Assembly: GCF_021155775.2 (NCBI RefSeq)
Contig: NC_060238.1
Span: 14,596,042 to 14,660,041 of the forward strand
Length of the DNA: 64,000 nucleotides
DNA from: Neodiprion pinetum
Taxonomy: Eukaryota; Arthropoda; Insecta; Hymenoptera; Diprionidae
Direction of reading: 5' to 3'
The notes under the pieces are model-generated. The model ran no database searches. It saw only the letters and a list, made by a program, of their open reading frames with translations, and was not told the origin of the DNA. A program made the position numbers and the translations under genes. Shown here in pieces: positions 8,763-19,259 of the stretch. The first letter of the stretch is position 1; each line of letters begins with the position of its first letter.

Positions 8763-9961
8763 GCATTTAAACGCCAGTCGTCTTTGACGAATCCGTTGCG
8801 CATTACGAGATTCACGCTCACAAACCTTACGCCTCGTCAACTTTCAACAACAGCGATGAAATTCGAATCACCGTTCAGCATCAGGATTTATGCATATTAC
8901 CCAGCAAAAGTTCGGTACATATCCACGGACGACTCCTCAAACCTGATGGTACAGCTACTGTGAACACACAGCTCGTAAACAACGCCATCTGTCATCTGTT
9001 TGAAGAAATTCGCTACGAAATTAACGCAGTTGAGGTTGATAGAAGCAAGAACGTTGGCTTGACAAGTCTCATGAAGGGTTACGCTTCCCTGCACCCTGGT
9101 CAGACTTGGCTGATGGAGAACGCTGGATGGCTCGATGTGGAAGAGAAGAAAAAATTAACCGATGCCGATGGTAACTTTGACGTACTGATACCGCTCAGCA
9201 TGATATTGGGTTTCGCCGAAGACTACCGCAAGATCGTTGTCAACGCTAAACATGAGTTAATTTTGACGAGATCAAAAACTGACGTCAACGCAATCATGCA
9301 GACTCAAGAGGAGGAATTCAAAATCACGATCAATGCAGTGGAATGGTTAATACCGTATTTGAAACTCGCGGATCAGAAAAAAGTTGATCTACTAAATTTC
9401 ATTCAGAGAGATCCGCCTGTTTCGATGAGCTTCCGCAGTTGGGAATTGTACGAATATCCCTTACTTCCCACAACATCGAAACACGTTTGGACTGTGAAAA
9501 CTTCCACTCAGCTTGAAAAACCTCGGTACGTCATTTTGAGTTTCCAAACAAGTAGAAAGAACAAGACCGGCAAGAACGCAAGTCATTTCGATCATTGCAA
9601 TATCACGGACGTCAAGCTATTCTTAAACTCTCAATCTTATCCGTACGGTAACCTGAACCTCAACATGAGTCGTAATCTCTACGCGCTCCTGTACGAGATG
9701 TACGCAAACTTCCAAGCTACCTACTACGACAAGAACCCCGAGCCGTTGCTGACAAAGAGTGAATTCCTTCGAGACGTCCCCTTATTCGTTATCGACTGTT
9801 CGAAACAAAACGAATCTTTGAAGTACGGACCCGTCGACATCCGTCTTGAATTTGAAGCTAGAACCAACTTTCCCGCTGAAACATCAGCGTACTGCTTGAT
9901 CGTTCACGATCGTATTGTCGAATACAACCCGCTCAGTGGTGGGGTGAAAAAGTTGGTATAA
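8744..9961 (+). pseudogene. Major capsid protein (double jelly-roll), one early nonsense codon
   Basis: Hexon-like major capsid protein of the Polinton. The probable start is ATG 8,744 (MEEEILSI), overlapping the preceding small ORF; the frame then meets a TAA at 8,768-8,770 after eight codons and is open from there to TAA 9,961, about 405 codons in all. The Polinton 2 copy has a glutamine codon at that place, so C-to-T is the likely lesion. The body contains blocks shared with the second copy, such as SFRSWELYEYPLLPTT, HVWTVKTST, and CNITDVKLFLNS. Were the TAA bypassed by a downstream start, the protein would lack its N-terminus. Confidence 0.88.
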
Positions 9962-9990
9962 AAGCTGACCCGTTTCCACCATCTCGCACA
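9957..9990 (+). promoter_or_regulatory. Core promoter of 196-aa gene
   Basis: TATAAAAG at 9,957-9,964 overlaps the capsid stop codon; an initiator-like CACAGTT near 9,984-9,990 precedes the ATG at 9,999. The Polinton 2 copy keeps TATAAAA and has a TTCAGTA initiator in the same layout. Confidence 0.5.
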
Positions 9991-9998
9991 GTTCAAAG

Positions 9999-10589
9999 AT
10001 GGAGCTCATCGTTGACATACAAGGCTTTCGTAGACCTCTCAACAACACCTTCACGTTAAAAGAATTGGCTGTAATTTCAATCTACTCGGAAGCATCTCTT
10101 TCAGTGTTTTTCTTCAAACCACCTTACAAATGGAATTTACTGGACGTCAAATATAAAAGCCAAAATTCTTGGTCAGAACGCGATTTTCACGGCTTACGTT
10201 GGAGCTGTGGAACCATACCTTTTGAGGAAGTTGAGCGGACCATTCAAGACAGGCTGTGCAAAGCTCAAACCGTGTACGTAAAAGGAGAAGAAAAACGAGA
10301 TTGGTTGCTCAAAATCGTTCCGAAAGTTCAAATCATCGATATGTTGGACTTTGACTGCCCGTCGCTTGAAACCCTGCAAAAAACTTCAGCTCTGAGATGC
10401 GACCTTCACACAATACCCAACGCAATCTGTGCAGCACGAAACGTTTGCATACTTCAGAATTGGCTACAAAATCATCGTACTGTCCGGATGGCGAGGTCGT
10501 ACGATTTGTGTTACTGCGCAGAAGCGTCTACAAGAACGGTCCCGCATTCCTGGCGAATATATCACCCTGGTCATGACACTGTTGAATAG
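9999..10589 (+). CDS. Conserved Polinton protein, 196 aa, unknown function
   Basis: ATG 9,999 to TGA 10,589. It opens MELIVDIQGFRRP; then blocks FFFKPPYKW, DFHGLRW, VYVKGEEKRDWL, and CPSLETL, with Cys/His residues (RCDLH, AICAARNVCIL) near the C-terminus. I recall similar proteins of unknown function in many arthropod genomes; the VDIQGF opening with an acidic residue is reminiscent of an RNase H-like or DEDD exonuclease strand, but catalytic residues cannot be assigned. The last 40 residues look unlike the rest and may be out of frame. Polinton 2 carries the same gene in two pieces (19,260-19,440 and 12,280-12,612). Confidence 0.75.
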   Translation: MELIVDIQGFRRPLNNTFTLKELAVISIYSEASLSVFFFKPPYKWNLLDVKYKSQNSWSERDFHGLRWSCGTIPFEEVERTIQDRLCKAQTVYVKGEEKRDWLLKIVPKVQIIDMLDFDCPSLETLQKTSALRCDLHTIPNAICAARNVCILQNWLQNHRTVRMARSYDLCYCAEASTRTVPHSWRIYHPGHDTVE

Positions 10590-10646
10590 AATTATTGTAC
10601 TATTTTTTGTAAAGTAATTGTCAACCGTACTCTAAAAATTGTACTC

Positions 10647-10652
10647 AATAAA
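10647..10652 (+). terminator. Polyadenylation signal after 196-aa gene
   Basis: AATAAA 58 bp after the stop codon at 10,589. The following stretch to 11,115 has no supported gene. Confidence 0.5.
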
Positions 10653-11115
10653 ACTTTTAAAGAATATTCATGAAATAATTTTATACCTTCACCTTAGCTC
10701 TTAAGAGAGAGAATTTTTTTCAGAAGCTTATGTAAGATTCGACCTTGCTCTCCATCCTTGACCGAGCTGTACTCAAACCGAGTTTTGCATTCCTAGAGCG
10801 ATAGTAACCCAACACCGCAGGCTCTGACCGCGGCTATCGGCCGACCTTGCACTCCGGTCTGAACCCGTCCAAATACTCATCGTAGAGTTCACATGACGCA
10901 GCTCGAAACCCTCCGTCGTTGTTTAGTGGTGTTCGGACATTTTCTTAGATCTTGAGACTTAATTCTAGATACAAATAGTACGTAGGATTAAAGGTATACA
11001 ATGAAAAAATATTCATAATTTCAATCTTTTTGTTTATTAAACGTAAGACTTACACAGAACATTGTTTGAACCGTGGATGAATTTTGTGGAAGTAGAGGGG
11101 GATCGCATAGTTCAT

Positions 11116-11430
11116 TTAAGGCGCATAACTGCATGAAAATTCGAACTTGTTGAATTCTCCACCAAGGTATTTCATTTGCAGACGATTTTCCCCGGCCATG
11201 CTACACATTTCAGTCAGCTGACTGGAATCTTCTTGTAGAACTCTTGCGATTCTCGGTGGTAAGAAGACGTTGTATTCTCCATCGATTGTCGCCAGAACAC
11301 GTACCCCGAATTTTGTTTTGACCAGTCGTAACCCGATGACGTCATACACTCCCCCAATTTCGAGTTCCGACATCTTCTTGGTTGGCAGATTCTCCAGGCG
11401 GCTGACGTGGTTAACTTTTGCTAGATCCAT
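11116..11430 (-). CDS. Putative OB-fold single-strand-binding-like protein
   Basis: Intact 104-codon ORF, ATG 11,430 to TAA 11,116. The pattern MSELEIGGVYDVIGLRLVKT, then KFGVRVLATIDGEYNVFLPPRI and MKYLGGEFNKFEF suggests a small five-stranded beta barrel (OB-like), which would fit a single-strand DNA-binding protein helping the protein-primed polymerase. I base this on the strand pattern and on recall of similar small arthropod proteins; no binding residue can be proven. A TATA box lies upstream on the same strand (GGTATATAAAGCG, 11,510-11,522). No copy was found in Polinton 2 or 3. Confidence 0.6.
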   Translation of the reverse strand: MDLAKVNHVSRLENLPTKKMSELEIGGVYDVIGLRLVKTKFGVRVLATIDGEYNVFLPPRIARVLQEDSSQLTEMCSMAGENRLQMKYLGGEFNKFEFSCSYAP

Positions 11431-11509
11431 CGCGTTTCGAGGTTATTTCACGAGTGAGAACAGTTCACAATGAGAATACGATGAGAACAGAGTGACGATC
11501 ACGATAGAC

Positions 11510-11522
11510 GTACGCTTTATAT
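11510..11522 (-). promoter_or_regulatory. TATA box of OB-like gene
   Basis: On the minus strand GGTATATAAAGCG, about 80 bp upstream of the ATG at 11,430. Confidence 0.5.
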
Positions 11523-11740
11523 ACCACCCACCCCCACTACAATTTTTCCATTGGACAAACGCATATTGTGCGAGGAATTTTTACGGGGACCACTCCCCCA
11601 GATTGGTTTAAGTGCATTGTCGGCACCATCTCAAAGAGCAATTTCCTGGATTTTTTTTAATAGATCTAGCGGGTTCTTATTTTTGTCCGCAGATCCATGG
11701 CTTTGAATGTACCGCGACTATCGGTCGACCTTGGATATCA

Positions 11741-12025
11741 AACCGACATCCGAGTAAGTGAAAAACAATCCTCGGAACCATCAATTTTGGAATGTCACGT
11801 GGTTGATAAGGTGGGAAAGGAATGTGAGGTGGTTGATATCAAACCGACATCCGAATAAGTGAAACACGATTCTCGGAACCATTAATTTTGGAATGTCACG
11901 TGGTTGATAACGTGGGAAGGGAATGTGAGGTGGTTGACGTTACACGTCAGCAGTCCTACCGTGGGAAAGGAATTCGGAGTGGTTCATGTTACGCATCAGC
12001 AGTCCTATCGTGGGACAGGCGAGCA
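11741..12025. repeat. Short tandem repeats at the right side of Polinton 1
   Basis: A unit of about 100 bp (starting AAACCGACATCCGA, ending GAGGTGGTTGA) occurs twice at 11,741-11,838 and 11,840-11,940, with about 90% identity. It is followed by two copies of a shorter unit containing ATCAGCAGTCCTA-like sequence and CGTGGGA (11,941-12,020). No coding. It may belong to the terminal region of the element, but the matching left end is outside the window. Confidence 0.7.
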
Positions 12026-12279
12026 CTACAGACCTGCGGTCGGTAAAATTGTCGGTAAAACAGCACGATTTCGACCCTCGATGGATACAACAGTCGGTAA
12101 GGTTGCACGGTTTTGACCTTCGGTACGGCAGACTGTGATGTCATCGCGGAAAGGGTTTGCGTCTGGGCTACGCGGAGCGGAAAAGGGTTCGAGTCTGGGG
12201 AGAATGTATAGGCGGACTGGTCGGCTCGGTCGGTAAGTGTCGGTAACCGGAATCTGCGTGTAGAACCGGCCTTGCTTAT
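12026..12279. repeat. Cluster of TCGGTAA motifs
   Basis: The heptamer TCGGTAA recurs at least five times, irregularly spaced and in the same orientation (near 12,039, 12,050, 12,093, 12,229 and 12,239). No supported ORF. It sits exactly between the last trace of Polinton 1 and the first trace of inverted Polinton 2. Confidence 0.4.
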
Positions 12280-12612
12280 CCACTAATACGTTTTGAGCTG
12301 CATAATTTGGCCGTAATGAAGCATGATGCGCACAGTTTCAATTAGTATCTGACATGTCATTCAATTTCTGCAATTCCGGACAACCCAAAAGCATCAAATC
12401 ATCGACTTCAACTTTTTCACCCAGAATTTTCTGCGGCAAAATTTTCCTCTCCAATCATTTTACGTAAACTGTTGGAACATCACGCAGCGATACGCATTCG
12501 ATGGTGACTTTAAGCTTCTTAAAAGGTAAATCGCTACCTTCCCAGGATAGTCCGTGATAATTCCGTGACAACCACAAATTCTCGCTTCCAAACCGCTCTG
12601 GGCGACCATTTT
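12280..12612 (-). pseudogene. 3' part of 196-aa gene homologue (Polinton 2)
   Basis: Minus-strand translation gives NLWLSRNYHGLSWEG, LKVTIECVSLRDVPTVYVK, LGCPELQKL and NYAAQNVLV, aligning to the middle and end of the 196-aa protein at 9,999-10,589. It has several stops. The 5' part is at 19,260-19,440; the 6.6 kb between them is the piggyBac/mariner insertion. It is too broken to appear as one open frame. Confidence 0.75.
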
Positions 12613-15020
12613 TCCAAATCTTATTAGGGTAACCCTGGGTAATATATTACCTAGTTTTTTCTTGACTCATTACTTTAGTTTGAATCAATATTTTTTGACT
12701 TATAAGTAGTGAAATCGAATCGTCAGAATGTCAAGATTACGATGGTGCAAGTGCGAAATGGGTATGTCAACTGTAACTGACACAACAGAATTAATGTAAC
12801 AAAAGACTTGAAAAATTCGCGAAAATGAGTATTGCATAGTTTTTTACGAAAATTTCTTCAGTAAAACAAGTAATGGATTTGAATTATAGCGTTTCGGAAA
12901 CGAGAGACTACCCACTAAAAGACTATTATATCAGTTTTGTTAATCGTTCCGAAAAATATAATTATTTTGCATATTGAACGTGGGCTAACACAATATTTTC
13001 GAATAATCGATATTCGACTGGTATTTCATAAATAATTTATATTTTGGCGAATGTGAATCGTGAAATAGATAGTTGAGATTGCAAGTTTTTTACGTCTGAG
13101 CATTACACAAATTTGAGATTAAATAAATGTGTAAAAAATAAATAGAAAATGGTGAAATAATTCCAAAATACATTTTTTCCAATATTTTCTTTTATTGGGA
13201 GTTTAAAAAAAAGTTTTTCGTAAAAAAAAGGTACGCAAGATGGTAATCAGAAAATATAGTTATTTCGGTATTACATCTAATTCGGAATTTAGTGTGCCGC
13301 GCATTCCGGACACACCATGCGGCGGTGTTCTGGACAGTTTGCTAGTCCGCAAACCATACAACAATTTTTAGTTTTCCTGTCCATTTTGGACGCACAAAAG
13401 CGGCATCGCAATGGTTTCTCTAATTTGTCAGTTCTTTCTTGAGGGCCCGGAATTTGTAGGTTCAGAACTTCTGCAATGCAAGCTTTAATGGTTTTAGGTA
13501 AAGCGAAATTTGTCACGCGGATCTTCAGCAGAAGTTCGATTAGGGCAGATGACAAGGCGTGTAAAAAGATCTGTGTCGCATTGGAGTGTTCTTCACATTG
13601 AAATTATACACAATGCAAGAATTTACGCGGGCCTGATCTAGCATGCCGTAAAACATTCTGAGCGAACACCGAAAAGTTTTTCTTGCCACCGAGTAGCGAT
13701 GACAGTGTTGATCGAACAAGTCCGTCCCACCTTTTTTTTATTGTAATCAATAATTACAGTATCTGGATCGTTTTCTGGGCTTTGGTTCAAAGATGAGAGA
13801 ACTAGTACAATTTTATTTCTCTTGGGGGCGTAACAAAGTAGCATTTTATTTTCGTCATATGCGAAAACGGTCGAACCTACCTCACGCGATACTCTGAACT
13901 CTGAATTGTTTCGATCATTGTTAGAAAATATTCCGTTTGCTTTTTTTGAACGATTAGCACCGAAGTGAACCAATTATCAGTGGTTATGTTTCTCTTGCTT
14001 CCATGAATTGGTTCAGACAGTTTTTGCACCTAATAGTTCGGAATAGTTTCCGATAGTTCTTTATCGACAATACCAGTGTACGGGATAGCATTCAACATAT
14101 AACTGGTTTTCGCATCGTTCAACATCATTATTTTTAGGCCGTATTTATCAGGCTTGTTTTTTATATAAATTCTGAAAACACAGTGTCCGCGGAAACCTGA
14201 CAATTGGTCATCACTTGTACACCTGTCAAAAGGCGAATAATACCTCTCGCAATTGTTGATAAATTCGTCTCATACCTCGCAAATGTGAGTAAATCTGTCA
14301 ATTTCCTGTCTTGTAGTTCTAGTCACTTTGTCATCAAAACGAAGGCAGGTCAAAAGAAACTTGAAACGATGATACGTCATTGTTGTTCTGAATTGAAATA
14401 TTCCGAATTTGGTTGACCACATTTCTTCAGTGTTACATTTCGAAGACTTTAAAGTACCGAACATATGGAGGATCCCTATAAGTGCCATGATTTCGACATT
14501 GCTTGTTGCTCCGTAGTATAACTAATTAGAGAGAATCTCCTACTTTCTTTCAATTTCTTCGTTAGTGTGTTGGACTATCTTTACAATAATTGCATTCGTA
14601 AGTAGGAGAACCAACATTCTAATGGGGAGGAGGCATTTGCCGCCTCTCCAACAGCCTGAGGTAGGTGTATTCGTATTGGCTCATTTCTACTGCTGAACCT
14701 TGACGGAGGCGTTGTTTTCCGTGTGTATCTATGTCTTGTTTGAATGGTTGATACAGGACATCCTGGTCGCCTTCTACTGAATCTAGTACGGGGTCGACCA
14801 CTAGGTCTGCTGGTTAATCTGCCTCTGGGTCTGCTACGGATACTTGCTAATTATACTGTATGAAGTTATAATTCTCATTCCACAGTGGATACAATTTAGC
14901 AAACATGCGACTCCGACATCCAACCCGAGATTTATTTTTATATATATATTCACGTGTTATTATATATGATCATAAATGGTAGAATATATATTTATATATT
15001 TTCTCATACATGGTCATATA

Positions 15021-16090
15021 CGGGGTGTTGAAAAAAGGTGGATACACCTGGATAGCACGAAAACGAAGTAACTTAGAGATAAACTGATAATAGATTCCCA
15101 AATAATTTTTCCCTGGGAATCCAATGATAATATTAGCTTTTGGACCCAACGGGTCCAGAAGGGCCTTATGAGACCCAACTTTGAAATTTCAAATCAAAAC
15201 CCCAATTTTTTCGTTCGAATTTGGATTCAGCGGGAAATTTTACGTTCGAATACGTATTCACCACCGCCGGGGTCATATGGCCCTTTACAGTGCCGTAGGG
15301 CCCATTTCGGTACTGAAGAATACTGGATACACCTGGATAGCACGAATACAAAGTAACTTAGACATAAACTGGGAATGTGTTTCCGAATAATTTTTCTCTG
15401 GGAATCCAATGGTGATATTAGTTTTTAGGCCCAATGGGCCCAGGGAGCCTTAGAAGGCCCAACTTTGAAATTTTAAATGGTAATCCCCATTTTTTCGTTC
15501 AAATTCGGATTCGGCGGGAAATTTTACGTTCGAATACCTAATAACCGCCGCCGGGGTCATAAGGCACTTCCTAGTGCCGTAGGGCCCATTTCGGTACTTA
15601 CGAATGCTGTATACACCTGGATAGCACGAATACGACGTAACTTAGAAATAAACTGATAGTGCGTTTTCGAATAATTTGTCCCTTGCAATCCACTGGTGAT
15701 ATTAGATTTTGGGCCCAGAGGGGCCTAACTTTGAAATTTCACATGGGAGCCCCGTTTTTTCGTTTGGATTCGGATTCAGCGGGAAATTTCGTGTCCGAAT
15801 ATGTATCACCCTTCACCGGGGCCATGCGACCCTTCCTTGTGCCGTAGGGCCCATTTTGATACTTAGAATCAAAGTGATAATTTGTTGCCGAATAATTTTG
15901 GCCTGGCAATCGAAGGGTGAGATTAGATTTCGAGCACAGAGAGGCCTCATAAGGCTCAACTTTGAAATCTTAAGTCGGAGCCTGCGTTTTCCTACTTGAA
16001 TTTGGAATCAGCAGAAAAATTTCATACCTGATAATGCTTTGACCACTGCCAGGATTATAAGGCAACTCCTGGTGCCATAGACTCCTTTGT
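15021..16090. repeat. Tandem units derived from the mariner left terminal repeat
   Basis: About four diverged copies of a ~283-bp unit beginning near 15,040, 15,326, 15,606 and 15,860. Each contains forms of TACACCTGGATAGCACGA (lost in the last), TAACTTAGA, a TTTGAAAT block and a GTGCCGTAGGGCCCAT block. Only the first is part of the terminal inverted repeat proper. Confidence 0.75.
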
Positions 16091-16604
16091 ACCGTCCTCA
16101 GCGTAGAATCGTATTTCTCTGGGACTGGTGGAATAGGCTTACATCTGGAGCCGAACCTCATTGTCTCGAAATAGCGTTATGAATCTCACCTTCAGAATCG
16201 TAAACGCTGGCATTGTTTAGATGATGAAATTTCTGCTTTGGGGATGATACAGTTTTTATTTGGGGAGATTTTCTTCCAAGGAATCTACTTATGATATTGG
16301 ACTTTAGTATTTAGTAGGGTCTTTTAGATTAATAGAATATTTTTGTTTTCAAATACCAATTCAGTGGAAATTTCGTATCGTCATTTGGCGCTCAAACGAT
16401 GCCAATTCAGAATTCGCTTGGTGTTGGTCTCCCATTACGTGAGCAGTTATTTACAAACGAATTTGCTCTAAACAATCTGTTCTCGTCGCTAATTTTGCAA
16501 TTTTCTCCTAGCCTATACGATTTCTCTGATTGCCGTTGGAAGGTAATTGGGGCAAATATAAACATAGCTGAACTTTTTGAACGTGCAAGAATCTCACTTC
16601 TCAT

Positions 16605-17645
16605 GATGCGGGGTTCGGAAGGTCACCAAATATCTTACGCCCGAGTTCGAAAATTGTTCAATAAGAATTTTCGTGAGGACCAGGTACCCATTTCACGAGC
16701 AACGGTTCGAAAGACCGTTGCACATTTTCAAACTGCGGACAGTGTTAAGAATCGCCCCACACCTGGTGGTCCGGTCACCGTACCAACGGCTGAAAAGAAA
16801 TTGGAAGTCGCCTTAAGTTTTGTAGAGAATCCAAATTTAACGATTCGTAAGGCTGCTGATATTTGCGAGATGGATAAAGAATTAGTCCACAACGTGATGA
16901 AGGAAATAAATTTCATCCGTACAAAATTCATTTCGCACAAGAATTGATTGATGGTGACAGTGACCGGTGTTCTGAGTTCTGTGAAGGAATGATGCAAATG
17001 ATTGACAACCGGCCAGTCTTCCATTTCAACATTGTGTTTTCTGACGTGGCCACGTTCACTCTTCATGGAGATGTAAATCGGCATAATTGCAGATATTGGT
17101 CCGATACTAACCCTCATTGGATGTTGCCAATAAAAACTCAATGGCCATAAAAATTGAATGTTTGGCGGGTTTACTTGGGGATCAACTAACAGGTCCGTTT
17201 TTCATAAAGGGGAATTTAACTGCTGTCAAGTATGAGGATATGCTAAAAAATCAGATTCTGCCAGCTATAAGGGTCATGGTCGGGGATGAAATGGAGGATT
17301 GTTGGTTTCAACAAGATGGTGCTGCTCCACATTTTGGATAAACTCTACGGGAATATCTGAAGGAGGTATTTTACCGTACATAGATAGGTAGGCGTGGCCA
17401 TGTGCAGTGCCCCCCCCCCCCCCCCCCCCCCGATCACCGGACCTTACACCACTGGATTACTTTTTGTGGGGGTGTTTGAAAAGTAAAGTGTATGCCACAT
17501 AACCCGCAGATTTGCAGAAGTTACGGAGCAGGATTGAAGAGTAATGCGCCATTATTCCACCGGAGATGATAAGGAGAGCGGTAGATAATTTTCACTATCG
17601 TCTTGCCCGCTGTCAAGAAGTGAACGGAGAACCGTTCGAGCATAT
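16605..17645 (+). pseudogene. mariner-type transposase, frameshifted
   Basis: The N-terminal helix-turn-helix region (ISYARVRKLFNKNF, ISRATVRKTVAHF, GRP-like GPVTVPTAEKK) is followed after a frameshift near 16,925 by the catalytic domain: FSDVATFTLHGDVNRHNCRYW with the first Asp; after a second lesion near 17,145, FFIKGNLTAVKYEDML and WFQQDGAAPH with the second Asp; then after stops and a run of about 25 C (17,409-17,431), SPDLTPLDYFLWGCLKSKVY with the third Asp. The overall pattern is that of DDD mariner-type transposases. Confidence 0.85.
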
Positions 17646-19259
17646 CTCATAAGCTTTAATTATTATGTGAAGAACAAACACACAAAAAACAAAAATTACA
17701 TGAACCCCAAAAAAAATAAAAAAAATATAAAAATGAAAAAAAAAAAAAAATAGAAATGGGATCAGAGCTCGTCGTGTCCACGTCGTTGATCCTGGATAAT
17801 GCAGAGAACGAGTCCCAAATTGACAGAAATACAATTTGTCAGGTTGCGGCAACTTATTGGGTGTTGAAACTTTAGGTAAATACGAATTGCAGAGAATAGT
17901 TTGTTTTTTTTTTTGAGGAGGTCTCCTCGAAGAGTAAATGTTGCTACGGGGCCTTATGGAGTCAACGATTGCCAGGGAAAAATGATTCGGGAACACATTA
18001 TTACTTTATTATCAACTTATCCTGGTGTATCCATCATTCTTCAGTATTAAAATGGGCCCTGCAGCAATAGAAATGGGCTTATGGATCGTGCGAAGGTTAA
18101 TGCGTATTCCAACGTGGAAGTTCCCGTTGAATCCGAATTTGAACGAAAAAACGGGGATTCCAATTTGAAATTCCAAAGTTGGGCCTCATAAGGCTCTTCT
18201 GGCCCCAAAAACCAATATTACCATTGGATTCCTAGGAAAAAATTATTCGGAAATCTATTATCAGTTTATCTCTAAGTTACTTCGTTCTCGTGCTATCCAG
18301 GTGTATCCACCTTTTTTCAACACCCCGTATATGATTTACATATAGTAATTATATGTATACGATTATATATAAAAAAAAAAAAAAAAAATTGGAAACCTAT
18401 TGAATTGACGCAAAACTAAGCTCGTTGTGTCGTCCCTAGATGTTGCTCCAAATCTCGAAGAATTTCATCCTCTTCCGGGTGCTCCGGTAAATAATCCTCG
18501 CCTGATTCTGAATAACAACTTTCTTCAGAATCGTCACATTCCATTACTTCCGGTTCCACGGCATCGTCCTCCTCGGAAGTCGCATCGTCCTCACTAGTAC
18601 GAAATTCGTCTTCTTTTATCACTTCATAAACTCTACGTTCATTATCCACAGACGTTTCAATCTGTAACACACACAATCACTCTCAAGTATGAAAATGTAT
18701 AAAGAATGAATCGGTTTTCATAGTATTTTACAATAGATGATGATATAACCGTAATGTGAAATTCATTTTTACCTCTGTCTGAACTATGTCTCGGTTTTTT
18801 TTTCGAACATATACTTTTTCTTTAATCTGGTGAGTTCACTTTGTCACTGGGAAAAGATATAAACAATAATACCACGCGAAAAATTGCAAGGCACTTTTCA
18901 ACCGACCAGGGCAATCCTGGGTAGTTGTCGCGTACGGCCCTACCGCGGGTCTTACGCAGAACAGTCAGTCGCAATAAGCCGCTCGTCTCACGCGATCTCG
19001 CTAGCTCAGCGAAGTAAATGTAGTGTTAAATAAACATAATGGATCAATACAATGGCGTTCCCTTGATTCCGTACACAACAGTAGTATATTACCTAGAGTG
19101 CGCATTGCCTGCTTCCTGTTCGCTGCCTAATAGCCAACAGGCAATAAAAGGACTCTACATGTATACTGTGATATTACGCCGAATTTTGGAAAACACTAGC
19201 GCCGTGCAACTACTGCTTCCCTAGTGGGGACAACGCTTTGAAAAGAGGCCTCGGGTAGT

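Larger units (their letters stand above)
1..12280 (+). mobile_element. Polinton/Maverick copy 1 (adintovirus-like), left end outside window
   Basis: The gene set and order are typical of Polintons: polymerase B, retroviral-type integrase, packaging ATPase, PLA2-like capsid protein, adenain-like protease, penton and double-jelly-roll capsid protein, with two small-protein genes. The polymerase runs in from the left edge, so the left terminal repeat is not visible. The right end is uncertain. The last recognisable gene ends at 11,430; 11,430-12,280 is noncoding with short repeats; from 12,280 the sequence belongs to an inverted second copy. Single nonsense codons in polymerase, ATPase, penton and capsid genes and frameshifts in polymerase and protease show that this copy is no longer fully functional, though divergence looks modest. 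Confidence 0.9.
15021..18327 (+). mobile_element. mariner-type transposon with long terminal inverted repeats
   Basis: Inverted ends of about 215 bp (15,021-15,240 and 18,112-18,327) starting CGGGGTGTTGAAAAAAGG, flanked on both sides by TA (15,019-15,020 and 18,328-18,329), the target duplication of Tc1/mariner elements. The total of 3,307 bp is long for a mariner because the left end carries extra tandem copies of the terminal sequence. It holds one broken transposase (16,605-17,645). It is inserted in an AT-rich, probably intronic, part of the piggyBac gene. Confidence 0.85.
13289..18676 (-). pseudogene. piggyBac transposase, degenerate, split by a mariner
   Basis: Read on the minus strand: an acidic N-terminal segment (18,416-18,676, EDDATSEEDDAVEPE) preceded by what looks like a splice acceptor; then, beyond the mariner, fragments in several frames: 14,619-14,801; 14,270-14,488 with EEMWSTKFG and FKFLLTCLRFDDK; about 14,034-14,220 with DDQLSGFRG and YGLKIMMLNDAKTSYMLNA; about 13,950-13,995 with NITTDNWFTSV, which holds a catalytic Asp; 13,638-13,973 with DTVIIDYNKKK; and 13,289-13,555, the C-terminal cysteine-rich zinc domain (CRFCASK, CCMVCGL, CPEH, CPECA). 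These are the landmark blocks of piggyBac transposases in the right order. Frameshifts and stops are numerous. Confidence 0.85.

Noticed and set aside
570..8770. Alternative genetic code or programmed readthrough to explain the stops in Polinton 1
   Set aside because: Both TAA and TGA occur at different residue types, frameshifts occur too, and Polinton 2 has sense codons at the compared positions; point decay is simpler.
15021..18327. CRISPR-like array from the regular spacing of the 283-bp units
   Set aside because: Units are long, diverged and derived from a transposon end; no short direct repeats with unique spacers and the genome is eukaryotic.
19039..19224. 61-aa ORF with upstream A-rich leader
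   Set aside because: No homology, no partner copy; left as unassigned DNA in the piggyBac insertion.
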